This document shows, piece after piece, positions 50,101 through 62,500 of a stretch of DNA of 64,000 nt. Numbering within the stretch: position 1 is the stretch's first letter; each line of letters opens with the position of its first letter. A program made the translations under genes and the position numbers. Source of the DNA: Phoronis australis. Lineage: Eukaryota > Phoronida > Phoronidae. The DNA is taken from assembly GCA_002633005.1 (NCBI GenBank), contig NMRA01000097.1, positions 649,230 to 713,229 on the forward strand, written 5' to 3'. The notes under the pieces were generated by a model. It made no database searches, had not been told where the DNA came from, and saw only the letters and a program-made list of their open reading frames with translations.

Positions 50101-52339
50101 AATCTGCCAAACTGCACAGAGGATCATCATGACAAGAGTATGACTGACACTGATTTTTGAGTGAGTCCAGCTACAGGAGCACCCCCTAGTGGTATTTTTG
50201 CATCTGCAATAACTCCATGCCAGGTGCACGATCTATGTGAAATTTGATTTGTGTACATGTATATCCATTAACTTGACAACAGGTGGACTGATCTATTTAC
50301 TGCACTACCTCGTAGTGGATTGTGAGTTTTTACATTTGGCACTGTATCTATGAGTTGCTGGACAGATTTTCATGAAATGTTACAAATAGTCTTCTATTAG
50401 GAGACGGCCATGCATTCCATTTTTTAGACAGGTTTGATTTTGATATACTCTGGGCCATATAATAGCCATTTTTATACTAATTAACACCCCTAGAAACTTG
50501 TTTTTTGTAGTGCAGTTTTGGACACATTTCAACACTTCATACTGATCTTAGTGCAACATTGTTCGAATGATCGTCGTTAGGTAGTCCCTCATCCCACTCT
50601 GGCTGCAATTACGTTAACAAACTCTAGATCCAATATTAGTTCAATTTCTGTTCAAAAATGTTATCAATCATTGTTGATACTGATATGTTAATGAGAGATT
50701 GAGAGCTGTGGATAAAAGTATGACTATCACATTGGGACATCATGTTTTACAGAATTTTGAATTTCAATATTTTGATTTCATTTCCGACTGTCATTATAAA
50801 TAATTCGGGAAATAAGAAAGTCAACACTTCTCGTCTTCAGTGGATATGCTGTGGTCAGAATGGAGCTCGTACACATATTTGTTATTTCGGCGCATTAAAC
50901 TGCTTCCTGGTTAAATTATCTTACTTTGAACGTGGTCAGTTTTGACCAGATGAAACAACACACAATATAAGTTTAAACAACACACTACCTTGGATATATG
51001 AATATGTCAATCTCAATATGGCGTGGCTAGAGCATCTGCACGGTTAGCAAAAGGTCCTGGACTTGAGTCCCAGTCAGAGCAGACATCTTTTCGGACACAT
51101 ATATAGTAGGTCACGTAATGTGGCCAACAGATGGCGTGCAGACACAACTTCAATGTTTGCAACATACCTTGGATAGTTGTTACCTGCCCACAGGCCTTCA
51201 CTATTACACTATATGTTGTTACAGAACTTCCAACGTCAGTCCAACCTGTTGTTCAAGATACTGTCCAGTGTGCGTAGCCACCAGTCCAGCCCTCACCTGG
51301 CCCAACTGTTGCTAAGGATTGACTACAATCGCTACTTCACGCAGGCTGGAGGACAGCTTGGCAGGTAAGCTCCGTCTGCCTGTAACTCACTATCTGCTGT
51401 CCTCTCACTGCTTGCGTGCAAATCTGCTTGAGTTTAAAAGTCGTCGCACCAAACTCATTCCCAGGATTTCCAATCTTGTCTCAACGTGTTAATGATATGG
51501 CGACACGTATTTGGCTAAAAACATCACTTTCGATGAACAGATAACAGTTTTACAGCATTTTCACCAATTGCACCAAATGATCTTTGTACCCTCAAAACTC
51601 AATTGGCTCCAAAAGTATTAGCAATTGAAGAGTTAATGCAACAACATCCATGGGCTTTCACCCACAATCTGCCAGCACTCAATCGGTTTCCTCTCACTTT
51701 TGTCTGTTGATGAGCTTCAAGTAAGAACTTTAAAATCAGCACATATGTAAACAAAGACATGGTATTGGTCGACGTTTCCTTTTATTATCACTAAACCACT
51801 ATCAAGATAAATGTTCTACGCAATACTCCAGTCAGGTAACATAGGAGAACAATCTGCACAGGTACACAAAGTCATCAAAGTGCATTGTGAAGAGACCACA
51901 AGTCATAAATGCCCTAACAAACCAATGTTTCTATTCAAATAACGCTCAACGTGATCCAACGGTATATGTACAGCCTCCTTTATGAGGAGCCTGAGGGTGG
52001 TATTGGTTGATTTTCTACTGAGAACTACATTGGCCTTACAGCACTCTTAGGAAAGGCTCCTGCAAAGTTGAAGTAATCTAGTGAGTTTTGCATGGTGATG
52101 TAATTGTGTATAAAGCCTAGTTAGCTGTTCATCTTTCAGCGTTTGTCAAAATGAGCTTTCATACAGCAGCATCCGCATTTTAATTTGTTCAGTGCAACAT
52201 TAATTTCGGAATAATTAATATTCAGGAACAGTTATTATTACAAGATTTGTTTAATGATTGCCGCAGTCCTATTCATAGAAAGGTATTGGAGCCTAGATTT
52301 TCAATCTTATTTCATTCTCTTTGCAGCTTGTCCAGTTAA
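38164..52339 (+). CDS. TUBGCP4: Gamma-tubulin complex component 4
   Basis: A complete 656-aa protein (human about 667) in sixteen coding exons: 38164-38241, 39278-39419, 40600-40757, 41772-41828, 42305-42384, 43000-43192, 43502-43673, 44277-44401, 45074-45230, 45787-45894, 46102-46216, 47754-47934, 48473-48607, 49220-49336, 51225-51364 and 52327-52339. All phases close. GCP4 is a structural subunit of the gamma-tubulin ring complex that nucleates microtubules at centrosomes. Recognisable blocks are MLHELLLALNGFPGGIF at the start (GRIP1 side), GLHGLYLRSFCDGLDRVLDP, HQLMYKQLSAWLLYGLL, LPSYIPTRMANRILFVGESV, IIKDFFLLGRGELILAFID (start of GRIP2), VSVRRVQLHLQHIWALQM, AFLVDNLQYYLQVDVIESQF and LLRIDYNRYFTQAGGQLG near the end. 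The acceptor before 40600 has an in-frame alternative 12 nt downstream. The last coding exon is 13 nt. Confidence 0.97.
38968..39092 (+). promoter_or_regulatory. Promoter-like cassette with YY1-type motif, copy 2 (TUBGCP4 intron 1)
   Basis: About 90% identical by eye to 24048-24172. CAAGATGGCGG is conserved, and the ATG at 39045 opens MADDLWSLTTI up to a GTAACC donor-like site after 39078. Joined to the next TUBGCP4 exon it would be out of frame and hit a stop. It is therefore not the TUBGCP4 N-terminus, which is encoded at 38164, but it could act as an alternative promoter or 5' UTR exon. Confidence 0.5.
47034..47134. repeat. 26-bp tandem repeat, about four units (TUBGCP4 intron 11)
   Basis: The unit is TATACTTCACTATTGACCAA plus CTATGG. 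Units are almost identical, so the array is young. It lies deep in the intron and away from splice sites. Confidence 0.85.
51025..51095 (+). repeat. tRNA-derived SINE-like fragment (TUBGCP4 intron 14)
   Basis: An A-box-like TGGCTAGAGCATCTG is followed about 35 bases later by a B-box-like GGACTTGAGTCCC. Spacing and order fit a tRNA-derived SINE head. The acceptor stem is missing. Confidence 0.4.
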
Positions 52340-53382
52340 CCAGTTACGTGTAGAGATAACAACTGGAGATATCCACACGGATGTGCAGAGGTTGCTCAGT
52401 TTGAACACAGCTGGCTCACAGGAGTGGGTATCCAGTGCTATTTACAGGCTATGGATTTGCATAGTGTCACCAAATGGTTACGGGGTTCTTTGTTGGACAA
52501 AAGCTCTGCAGCGGACCTATGATTCACCTGTAATGTGATGGTGATTTAAAGCTGTGAGATTTTGCAGCATTTTGACAGTTGTTATTAGTCATGATATACG
52601 TCTGTAAATAAGTATTCACATATTGGGGGATACAGGCAAAAACCTTGTGCAACATAATTTGGCCTAATTTTTGCAAGTCAATAGCTTAACTTTTGTATAG
52701 TTGCAATGCCAAATGATGCAAAAGATAGTGCCTTTACTTTTCACCATGAAGTAGATTGATTTGTGTAACCAGTTTACCAACAAATCTGTATTTTCAACAA
52801 CAATATGACCTGATGATGCCTTCAGTAAATTATGTCAGGGTACCGGTCATAAACTGTTTGCACGGCTCATGGCAGCAGAAACTGATGTTAGAATGCTTTT
52901 GTCCAACAAATTATGAGCTTGAAGAGTTCTTTTGTGCAATCAATGCCCTAAGGAGTTCCATTTCCGGTATTTGTTATTTTGAAATTGTGTGACTACATTA
53001 AATGTTTTGCAGAATAATGTTCTGTTTAATCTGTTACCCAAACAACTGTTTATTTAAAAACATAGTTTCACACCAAAACAACTGCTTTTCAACACTAATA
53101 ATAGCACTGTGTGAATCTGTTGCACAAGGCAGTTCTTGTCCACACAGCTTGGTTAATGAGAAAAGCACACCAGTAATAGCGGAGTCAATTCTGAGAACAG
53201 GCATATGTGGTTACATAACCGTCTGTGATGTCAGATCAGTTAGACAGCTGTGTATTGCAATGGCTATAGACAGTCAACCCTCAAAAACTTAATTTGCTTC
53301 ACTTTTTCATCTCCATTTGTTGACGTAACTAATTTGAAATTGTTTTTTGCCAACGAGATGTAAAGACCAGTGTATCACCGAT

Positions 53383-53388
53383 AATAAA
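53383..53388 (+). terminator. Candidate TUBGCP4 polyadenylation signal
   Basis: AATAAA about 1 kb past the TUBGCP4 stop codon, followed within 40 bases by a T-rich tract (TTTTTATTTTTTTCTC). It is the best-placed signal before the MITE at 53467, but nearer variants could be used. Confidence 0.4.
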
Positions 53389-53466
53389 GCCTAATACACA
53401 ATATTACAGTTTTTATTTTTTTCTCATTTTAAGCAGTGAGTAGGAAGGATTTCACCTTTTAATTTA

Positions 53467-53698
53467 CATGCGCGCACCCAGCCTCCAATATGGGGGGGCT
53501 CGAATTCCTGACGTTGTGGACCTTTTGGTAACAAAAATGTGGGCAGACAAAAAAGGCGCCACCACTGTAAATTGCGTGTTTGCGCTTGTTTAGTGGACTT
53601 TTGTTTCATTTTCACGGACTTTTGTGTCTCGTAGGCGGACCATTTTGCCCATTTCGCCAAATGGGGGCTCGTTCGAGCGCCCCCTGGATGCGCGCATG
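53467..53698. mobile_element. GCGCACCCAG-ended MITE, full-length copy
   Basis: The 232-bp element starts CATGCGCGCACCCAG and ends CTGGATGCGCGCATG, inverted with one mismatch. It is flanked by ATTTA on both sides, a possible 5-bp target duplication. The interior shares GGACTTTTGT, GCGGACC and TTTCGCCAAATGGG with the other copies. No transposase. Confidence 0.75.
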
Positions 53699-54739
53699 AT
53701 TTAACCACATATTTAATTGAAATTTGAGTGGAGGTGGCAATCTCAATGACAGAATTACAAGAACACTTGAAATGGAAGTCTTCTGATCTTGGTTTTTAAA
53801 TTCATGTGTTAATCTATTGAAATAATAATAAACCCAAGGCATCAAGAAATATTACCTGAACATATTATTTCAGGCGTTCAGTATGGCAAGCTAATTCTAC
53901 CGTGCTTTGGTCACTGAGTCATAGAAATCAAAGAACAAATCAGGACGATTATGATTTAATCCGCAGTTCAAATTAAAATCAAGTGCTTTCAGTCGGGAAT
54001 ATATATTTGATTTCTACAGTGAAACGCTTTCAAGATAATTGAAAGTTACATCTACTGTACATACATGTAAGTCAAAACTGAAATAATCTCAGTACAGTAA
54101 AGTTGATATGTAAGTCAAATTGATCTAATCTTTCACCAAAATAAGTAACTTAGAATGCACAGTATTTTAAAACATTTAAGCAATACAAACGTTATCCAAC
54201 AACACGACAAATTTACATGATTATGAAAGTGGATAAGCTTAACTATTACCATGGCGACCAGGTGTTTCATTACATTAGAATTCGACAAGCATGATTTGAA
54301 AAAATAAGAAGTTACAAGAAAAAGGATTGGAGGCTAGAAGCTTAACAATCCAACATGGCCTATTACTCTAATTAAGAGCCTTTACATTTTGAGTCTTGAT
54401 AACTTGAATTAAGAAAGAAAAAAGTTACAACGCATGTATAAAATTCATACGCAAAATTTAGAAAAATATGAATTATGTTGTGACACATAATCAAATCTAA
54501 AAGCGCAATTGACTTTCAAAGAAAACACGATTTCAAAACTTTTAAGCTGAGCGTATTGTCACTCTGCAATAATTAGAATATTCCTTATATTTTTTGCAGA
54601 AAAACATAAATATTGTGCAAAGTTGCTTTTTTGTAGCAGCTTTCATCAAAATGTTTCAAAGTTAAAACTTCACCAAGTACAAAATAGCCCATTAAACATG
54701 CCCTTCAGTTCAGCAGAAGTCGCCATGTTATCTGTGCCG

Positions 54740-55020
54740 ACAGAAATGAGTCCAACGGGAATTCTGAGCACATTTATCACTCCATAAGTAACATCTGCGA
54801 GACTAAAAACTGGTGAAAACTGTGAATAGCGCAGAATAGTAGGTAAAGATTTTTCTCACTTAGTGTCATCGTAAATTATTTGTGAAAATAATTTATACAC
54901 AGTTGTAAACTCGTTACTATGAGACTAAGTCTAACGGGAATTGTGAGCATTTTTATCACTCAGTAAGTAACATCTGCTTGGATGAAATCCAATGAAAACT
55001 ATTGAATCGCCCAGTGACCT
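54740..55020. repeat. Old tandem duplication
   Basis: Two units about 185 bp apart share AACGGGAATT, TTTATCACT and AGTAACATCTGC. Between them the match fades, so the duplication is diverged. Confidence 0.5.
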
Positions 55021-55616
55021 TCGGGATTTATGCCGGGGTTATTTACTTGAGTATAATGCACGTGCTGAAGTTTATTAGGATTGTTTCTCGATCGCTTTCT
55101 GCTGTTCGGTCGAAGCACACATAGTAGAATTAAAGGAGCTTGCCACCCAAAAAACATCCTAATTTGTATCAATTTAGATCGAGTAATTCTACTCCGTAAC
55201 GACACATACATGTACGGTTGCGTTACCTGACACCTGGCAGACGTAGGTGTTGAAATTATGCCAATGACGTCATCGGTTTCACACGCAGTCTGTTCAGCAG
55301 TTCACAACACGGGTTACTGGTGTCAGCTTATCGCGTGAAGTCATCGTTTAACACAAATAAATCATCAAACTTCGATGCAAAACCCTCAAAAATACACCGA
55401 GTTCTTATAAAAACGTGTTGTTTTATTTCGCTCTTACAGATTTATTGGTATTTGGACACATCGTAGCCTACAAAGTTCGACAGGCCAATAAGGTCCGTAG
55501 CAGGAGTTTGGAGTCTGTTCAGAGATAATTTCGAAGTATTTTCCGTGAGATACAGACAGGAGAACTTAGATCTGTGTTGTTTAGACATGTGATTTTTTGA
55601 TTTCTAAACACAAAAC

Positions 55617-55725
55617 GCTCGTTATCCTGGCCAGTGGCTCGGAGCCCGATCAGGCCCGTCGCGGCAGGCCGGATCGGATTGACTCGTTATCCCGGCCAGT
55701 GGCTCGGAAACTGATCAGACATCAC
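55617..55725. repeat. Short tandem duplication
   Basis: CTCGTTATCCTGGCCAGTGG near 55617 recurs about 67 bp later with one change, each followed by CTCGGA and GATCAG. A 77-codon open frame over it has no other support. Confidence 0.55.
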
Positions 55726-56348
55726 GAACATAAACCAGCCAAAGATCAGTGGAAAATAAACTTCCAGTCAAGAAAATACTATATTATAGTGAGCCAAAGT
55801 AATGTGCACGCGATTATGTTGGTGAATTAGCCACGAAACTGCAAGTCTACTTACTCGTCGGGTGCCGCGCGAATTCAGGTTTGCTCTGGCCACAGCCGGC
55901 CGTCAGGGCAGAAGTTGTACATTGACAATCATTATTTGAATAATGTAAATGTAAATAAAGACTCCCCTAACCTGGCCATGGGATGGAAATCGAGTTGTTT
56001 CACAACAGTTTCTGCCAGCAAACACTAAATTAGCATGAGCTCACACGGCCTCGGTGCCAGTGTCCCGTCAATTAGTTTTATTGCACCTAAAGCCGGTAAC
56101 GCAGTGATTTATTCATTGCTGGCTTCTCAAATCATTTGCACTCACGAACACTCCAAAGGCATTACAAACTGCATCCAATGTGACAGACTTTGTTTCAGTT
56201 TTAAATAAGTATTGGTTAGGGTGAGAATAATTCATTTTGAAAAAAAACACTCAGTAATAAACGCCAACATGGCAACTCGCAATCCCGACTTAGGACGAGC
56301 TAGAGCTCATCAGTCCCGACTTCGGAGGTAGATCGTTAAGTTTTACAG

Positions 56349-56438
56349 GCTATCAATTCGAGCAGGAATACAGTGATGAAGAAATACTAGAGAGGCGCCG
56401 TGAACAAGCTCAGAAAAAGGAACGCATGGAGTTATTCG
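56349..56438 (+). CDS. Isolated candidate exon, charged coiled-coil-like segment
   Basis: Bounded by TTTTACAG and a GTAAGC donor, this 90-nt phase 1-1 exon encodes YQFEQEYSDEEILERRREQ followed by AQKKERMELFG. The alternating acidic and basic heptad-like composition is typical of real helical protein. The same frame stays open upstream to 56294 (including SPDFGGRSLSFTG) and downstream past the donor. I could not find partner exons or a family, so it may be part of an unrecognised gene or a relic. Confidence 0.35.
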
Positions 56439-58211
56439 GTAAGCCGGCCGGCATTCGTCATGCACTGTCGACGTCTGCAGACCACAGACACGGAGATGTT
56501 TCACGGCCTCATACTTGCTATTTACAGCGTACATTTCATTCTTCACTACCATGAGCCACTTCCTAAGCATTTCGGGCTCTCGAGGAAGTAAAAAAACGAT
56601 ATACCCGCTTTCCTCGCAGCTGCTTAGTTCGGACAAGGGGGAACGATGCACCGCAACATAGCGGCATTCACTCTGCATATGAACCACTGACGTCACTAGC
56701 GTCGTTTCTCACCTTAATCACAGGTTAACACGACACCTCTTGGCAATTTAAGATCGACCGTGTGCGAGGCGATGTGGATATAGACCGATTAAGACGGCAA
56801 AAAAGACTAATTATATCGGGTGGCATTCTCCTTTAAAGCAAACCATCTGCGTTGCATTTGTGGGCGCTTTTCAACGCTCCGCGTTGCTCTTGTACCAATG
56901 TGCAATTAAAATGGGTCACTTGTTGCTGAAATTTAGCAAAAACGAAAGATACATCCCTTGCGAAACCATGGTATCAATAAAATGGTCATGAAATTCACTT
57001 GATTTAGTTGTTCAATATGAATTAAATATCAAAAACGTAGCTACAATTTTCGGTAAGTTATCACTTCGTTTTTGTTTTATGCAACTTTGGATTCTTTTAT
57101 ATAACAGTATTATTTTTAATCACCACATGCAAAAATGATGTATTTTAAAAAACAAATATCACTAAACACCATTTTGGAAAAACTTTGCAAAATGGATGGT
57201 TTCTGAGAGTTTCCAATGTGCATCACTTAGATTAAGTCATTTCTGAGGTATGATGTTCCAAAGTTTGCCCATTTGGGACAATTTTCTAAGAGCTTGTATA
57301 ATCTTAAAAGGGTACCAAATCCGGTTTTGCCTTATTAACAAATATTAAAAACGGCCTTCCAATCCAGTTTTCTGAAACAAAAATATTGCTCTGAAACCCT
57401 CGACAACCCTCAAAAGTATGGAACAAAATTTAAAAATTAAATTCGAAGTCTGTCAAATGGTAAAGCGTGTTCTACGCCGCGTGTTGAACGGTTAGTGTGG
57501 GAAAGATCATCACCAAGAACCAGCTTGTTCAACCTGTGAGGAAGGCAAGTATGGGGTTTTAGATCATTCAAGTGAGACGCCAGTGATGCATTAGCAGGTG
57601 ACAGAACGAGAATTGGTTGAAATCACCAAAACAGTTAAGTATCGTTTTAAGTAACCATTACTTGTGAATGGTGTCCCATAAAGTGCTGTTGAAACCTACA
57701 TTTTAGTAATGATTAAATCTTTGAATATCATTGTTTGTGCGAAGTGAAACGCTCAACTCAGGCAAACCTTTGGATTTGACGAGCGTCCGACATTACTCCG
57801 CTCTGCATCGTCTTTTGTTAACTGTTAAACGGCTCGCATGAGTAGACTAAAAGATTTATTCAGAGATTGACGTAATTCAACTTATCTGAAGGCCCGAGTG
57901 CACGGACTAGAACAACCATACCGCGGAACATTACGCCAACTTGAACTAGTTTATAATCTGGCCAATATGTAGCCCTGAGCAGCTGCTAATGGCGCTCACT
58001 GGCAGGGCTAGACTTGCATGCACCTAAGCGACCCCTGTGATCTAAACATGTCTGGTTCCCATCACCAGCTGTTGGGACACGCGATATGGTCATTCGCATG
58101 CTGCTCTCGAAGGTCCCGTAGGTCCCTCCTGATAATTTTAATTTAAACCAGTTCCCATATACGTTACCATTGTCATCAAAGATTGCTAACAATAACGATG
58201 ATGCAGATCAG

Positions 58212-58471
58212 TCATGCTAGCATCTAGCCTAAATTATAGGGGATCGAATTTTTCAGTATGTGTACCTTTTACTGAACAAAAAACGGGGACTAAAAAACGG
58301 CGTACTACGTTTAAACCTATAAATTGTGCATTCGCGCCGATTTCCTGTGGACTTTTTCCTCGTTTTTTCGGACTTAAAGTTTCTCTGAAGCGGACCTTTT
58401 TGCCCACTTCGCCAAATGGGAGGCTTAATTGTTCGAGCCCCCCCCCCCGCCCTTCCCTGGGTGCGCGCATG
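58212..58471. mobile_element. GCGCACCCAG-ended MITE, diverged copy
   Basis: The right end CTGGGTGCGCGCATG is intact and the left end is degraded. The interior shares GGACTTTTT, AGCGGACCTTTTTGCCCA and TTCGCCAAATGGG with 53467-53698. ATGCAGATCA occurs at 58201 and again at the right end, a likely target-site duplication in part. Open frames of 100-110 codons on both strands are repeat artefacts. Confidence 0.65.
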
Positions 58472-58970
58472 CAGATCACCATCAACAACAAATGGGCAAT
58501 GACTGTACAGTTGACAACAACCGTACGAATGTGCAAATATTGTTGACACCAACAAATGAATCGCTAACAGCAACTTTGTTAGTCAGATGACCGTGAATCA
58601 GAGATTTCAATTTAAGGGGTGGTTGAACAGCTAGCCCCGGCGATACCGTATTTCACGCCTAGTGTGCATCTGCGTGCCGTCAGCGCATGTTGAAAATGCA
58701 TAATGACTGCAGCAGTGGGCACTTTTATGCACGGCATACAGACTTACTCTACTGTCTAGTAGAGATGGTCTTAGTTCGCGCGGGTAAGTTATCAGTAACA
58801 CGTGCATTTTCCCAAGAAGATCGAATACCGGTACATAAATGGAGTGGAGTGCAAAGACCTGCAGAAGCCGTTGTAGCTGAGAAGGTAATGTGTTCCGTGT
58901 TTGTTATTTAGTGACGTATACAGCAACATTGTCTCACGAGAGTACGGTATTCAAACTAAGTACCAAATCC

Positions 58971-59126
58971 GCCTCCCGTTCAGTAACGCTAGGACCTTGC
59001 TTAAAAGCAAGACTTATTTGCGAGATTACGCGAGATATTGCAATGTATTTTAAATTAGAGCACGTGACCTTGACTAGCTTTTGGCTAGGTCTTAGCGTAG
59101 GTCCTAGCGTCTACTGAACGCACGCC
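58971..59126. mobile_element. Small MITE, copy 1
   Basis: It starts GCCTCCCGTTCAGTAACGCT AGGACCT and ends AGGTCCTAGCGT, CTACTGAACGCACGCC, an imperfect terminal inverted repeat of about 25 bp. The second copy is at 62950-63101. About 150 bp, no ORF. It sits some 390 bp upstream of the first coding exon of the secreted-protein gene. Confidence 0.7.
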
Positions 59127-59512
59127 AGCTTTGCCCCAACAACGACGGAAGTGAACCTTGATCCATAATGGTGTGGCAATACATCTTTTAAAACATTCTT
59201 GTGTCTCAAGCTTTCCAATTCATAGACCAGCCCTGTCCGCACATTTCGATTAATCATAGATAAGACGTTGTATTCGACTGCGTTTGTGATTCGACTCACC
59301 TTTTCAGAACTCTAGAATAACTGAAACCGAGCCATATTTTGCTTCCCGCATTTTCGTTTCAATTGACTCCACCTGTCTGCACAAGCTGATATGAAGTTGA
59401 TACAAATTAAGTCGCGGTGGTATGGAAAATCAGGCCGTGTGTGTATGCTAGGACTACCCCGCAATAACTTGAGTTTGGGTTTTTACGTGCTTTTTTCTTT
59501 GTCACATTACAG

Positions 59513-62500
59513 GAGGTCGACATGAATGTGTTTCTGACCGTGTTGTTGTGCGCACTTGGCGCTGTGCATTCAGCTCCGTTAGATGGCGTTTTGTTCCGCG
59601 AGGCCAGAGGTAATGTTTGTGCTTTTGGAACTGCATGCACGAATTTATGTTTGTTTTCTGCTTATGATTGATGTCTACTAGTAAAGACCAGTCACTGATG
59701 GCTGCTGACTTACCATCATGTGTCAAAAATGGTGGTTGAATGCCGAACGCACGAGGGAGACATTGTTCAAATGTAGGCTACTGTGCCATTCCGATGAGTC
59801 CCGTTGATGAAAATCTTTATCTACAAACGTGCTTATGATTCCCACTGTTTTGGATTTGAACGATCCACGCTACATAGAAATCTTTAAACTTAGTCTTACT
59901 GACTGTTTGTTACAGCCAGAAATGGTTTCGAAGAAGGCCGATCTGTTGGCAGAGTGTCTGTTGTCAACGAGGCATCTGGTCTCGCGGCCAGTCGTCGCCA
60001 TCCTGGCATTCTCTACACTCTAAACGACTCAGGTGGAAAAGCGAGAGTAAGTTTTAAATGACAACAATAAAACGTTTACCGACAGCCATTCTGCATTTGA
60101 TATGTTTTAAAACGTTTTTAAAAGTGAAATTCTCCAGTTAGTCGATGGTTCACATAAATTACGTCACTGAGTTCCGCTTAAAACGTCACAATTTGCCTTG
60201 TTTATTGGCTAATAACGAAATTTGAATTAGACCTTTTACTCTCATAAAATCGACGTCGTGATATTCCTTTCCGTAATAAGATTCCAGGTATTTCCATATA
60301 CTAACAAAAAAACATCGATCATGCATGCCCATCGGTGAATAAACTTTATCACGGAGTTACAGTCTAAATCAAAAGCTTGATTCTTTGATAATTAAAGCAG
60401 GGTGAAAGCCGTTGTAGCATGTTCAAAACAGTACAATGAAATACAAAAATAATGACATAGGCGGGTCAAGGGGGTCTGGATGGCCCATTTTTCCCTTGAG
60501 TAGTAATATCCTAGAATTTTCAAGTTGTGGCTTGGACCCCTTTTAAAAAAAATTGATTCCGCCCCTGAGTGCAAACTTTGCAGAAAGTCGACATTTTCCG
60601 GATTCTATTTCAAGATTGTGATCAAGTATAATTAACATAACTTAGAGGGTCAAACTTTAACCACGGAAGGATTCGTGCTCGTGCTACGACGATCCGGCGA
60701 GCCGCTACTCTCCGTTCGGCATTCGTGGTAAGCGTGATGCTGTCCGTGGTAAAAGTTAAGTTACCGCCTTTGAACCTACTGCATCATCGCTTTACAGCTC
60801 TACGCCATCAGCGCCAATAATGGAGCCTCGGTAGCCCAGTTTGACATCAGCGGATCCAGGAACCAAGATTGGGAGGATCTGGCTGTGGGACCATGTGGTG
60901 ACTCCAGCGGATATTGTATCTTCATCGGTGACGTTGGCGGTGAGTTTCTGTCAAACTGAATTATAACCTAGTACTATGTCGATACGCTAAGAGGTTTGAC
61001 GGCAGGAGGATATACATGTGTACATAGTGTGTAAAACAACTACACCGGCATGCCATCTTGAGAACAGACACCAATTTCTGTCCTCCCGTGACATTGTCGT
61101 TGAACCCCTGTACACTAATTCCTAGATCCGCCGGTGTTTGTCCTAAACATTGTTTAGATCATGATAAACTGCGCTATTAAAATTAATTGGAAAATTGCCT
61201 CTAGTATTCAGACAAGTAATAGTGAAGATGTACCGGATTTCATCGTCCCAACTGTACATGTATAAGCTGACATTGTACTCTGCTGATACGGCGGATTCTG
61301 TGTTTCGCTATGTAAAGATTAGCAACAAAGACGTGTTAAACTGTACTTGCATAGGCCCAACTAGTATGTGGTAGTCAAAACTCAAGTTTCAAGCCGCTAT
61401 GGACCTCCTTCCTTTAAGACAAACGAAACTCTTACCAATGAAATTGTTCCCCAAGCAAATTAGAGTTTATTTCTGGTTTTGCAACTGATATTCCATTACT
61501 GGTACATGAATAGAGGCCAGGCTCTGAAGAGTTGCCGTTTCACGGGTGCTCTATGCGCCGAGTATGATCTTAAGGAATGCGTACTGTTCTTTGCTAGTAA
61601 ATCGCATCTGGTCTGAGTAAAGAAAAAGTTGAGATCAATTCCATAGCGACAATAGGTCTAAATCAAAAGTAAGTAGCCACTTTAACACGACCTATAGCAG
61701 TTTAAACCTTTTCGTTGTTAATTCAATTACTCGTCAAAAGTTCGTGTAGCAAGAATAACGGATTTCACTTGGTTTTATCATCGAAGGTAATTCCGGATAC
61801 GTTTCTAACACCGTGTACAAGGTGCGAGAGCCCAGCTCAATGCACACTCAAACGCTGCATGTGGTGTCTTCAATCCGCTTCTCGTGGAGTCAACGGGATT
61901 GCGAATCCGTGATGGTCGACGAAACCGGACAGGTATTACTGCAAAGTCTGAATAACAAGTCTTGGCCAGTGCTATATACCCTACATACTATCGCTTAAGA
62001 GTAGAAATCTGAACACTAAATACTCTTACAGTATCTGTTACTTCGTTGCCCCTAAATACCTGAAAATGGGATTGAATACTAATTTGGAAATCGTTCAATA
62101 TAGAGCAGGGGAGAGTTCCCCTGACCCCGTTTCTTGGACAAAAAGCGAGGTCACAGATTGAAATCCCGAGAGCAAAAGGGTGAGTGTTTTGCTGGACGTG
62201 TTCCGAGCGGAGACTAGACGCCCCTATCTCTTCTGCATGATTGGTAATCAAAATGACGTCGAGTAACTTCGCATCGAACGCTGATCCTCCCAACAAAGGC
62301 TTATATTGGTCACCTCTTCCCAGTAATTGTCTGTTAGTATTTTTAATTCCACGTTGGTGTCCGCCCGGTAGCAAAAACACCAGGGTTTTTTATGTATTAT
62401 TTTCACTAGATTTTTTAAATATTAAGAATTCAACGTACACTTCACTCTCGGTATCTTCAAAGCAATGAAAATAAAATTGCTGAAGAGTTTAGGACAATCA

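Larger units (their letters stand above)
52340..59512. other. Intergenic region between TUBGCP4 and the secreted-protein gene
   Basis: About 7 kb holding the TUBGCP4 3' UTR, two MITE copies (53467, 58212), a tandem duplication near 54740-55000, one isolated candidate exon (56349) and the MITE at 58971. A region near 58750-58890 has donor-like GGTAAGTT and AAGGTAATG sites and could supply 5' UTR exons for the gene at 59513. Confidence 0.5.

Noticed and set aside
49480-50340. Recurring CCCCTAGTGG-type words in TUBGCP4 intron 14
   Set aside because: Spacing is irregular and the intervening sequence does not align well by eye. An old repeat is possible but could not be delimited.
57508-57600. 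EGF-like stretch (CGKDHHQEPACSTCEEGKYG)
   Set aside because: Too short, no convincing acceptor or donor, and the frame closes soon after.
58214-58573. 100-110-codon ORFs on both strands
   Set aside because: They lie wholly inside a MITE copy.
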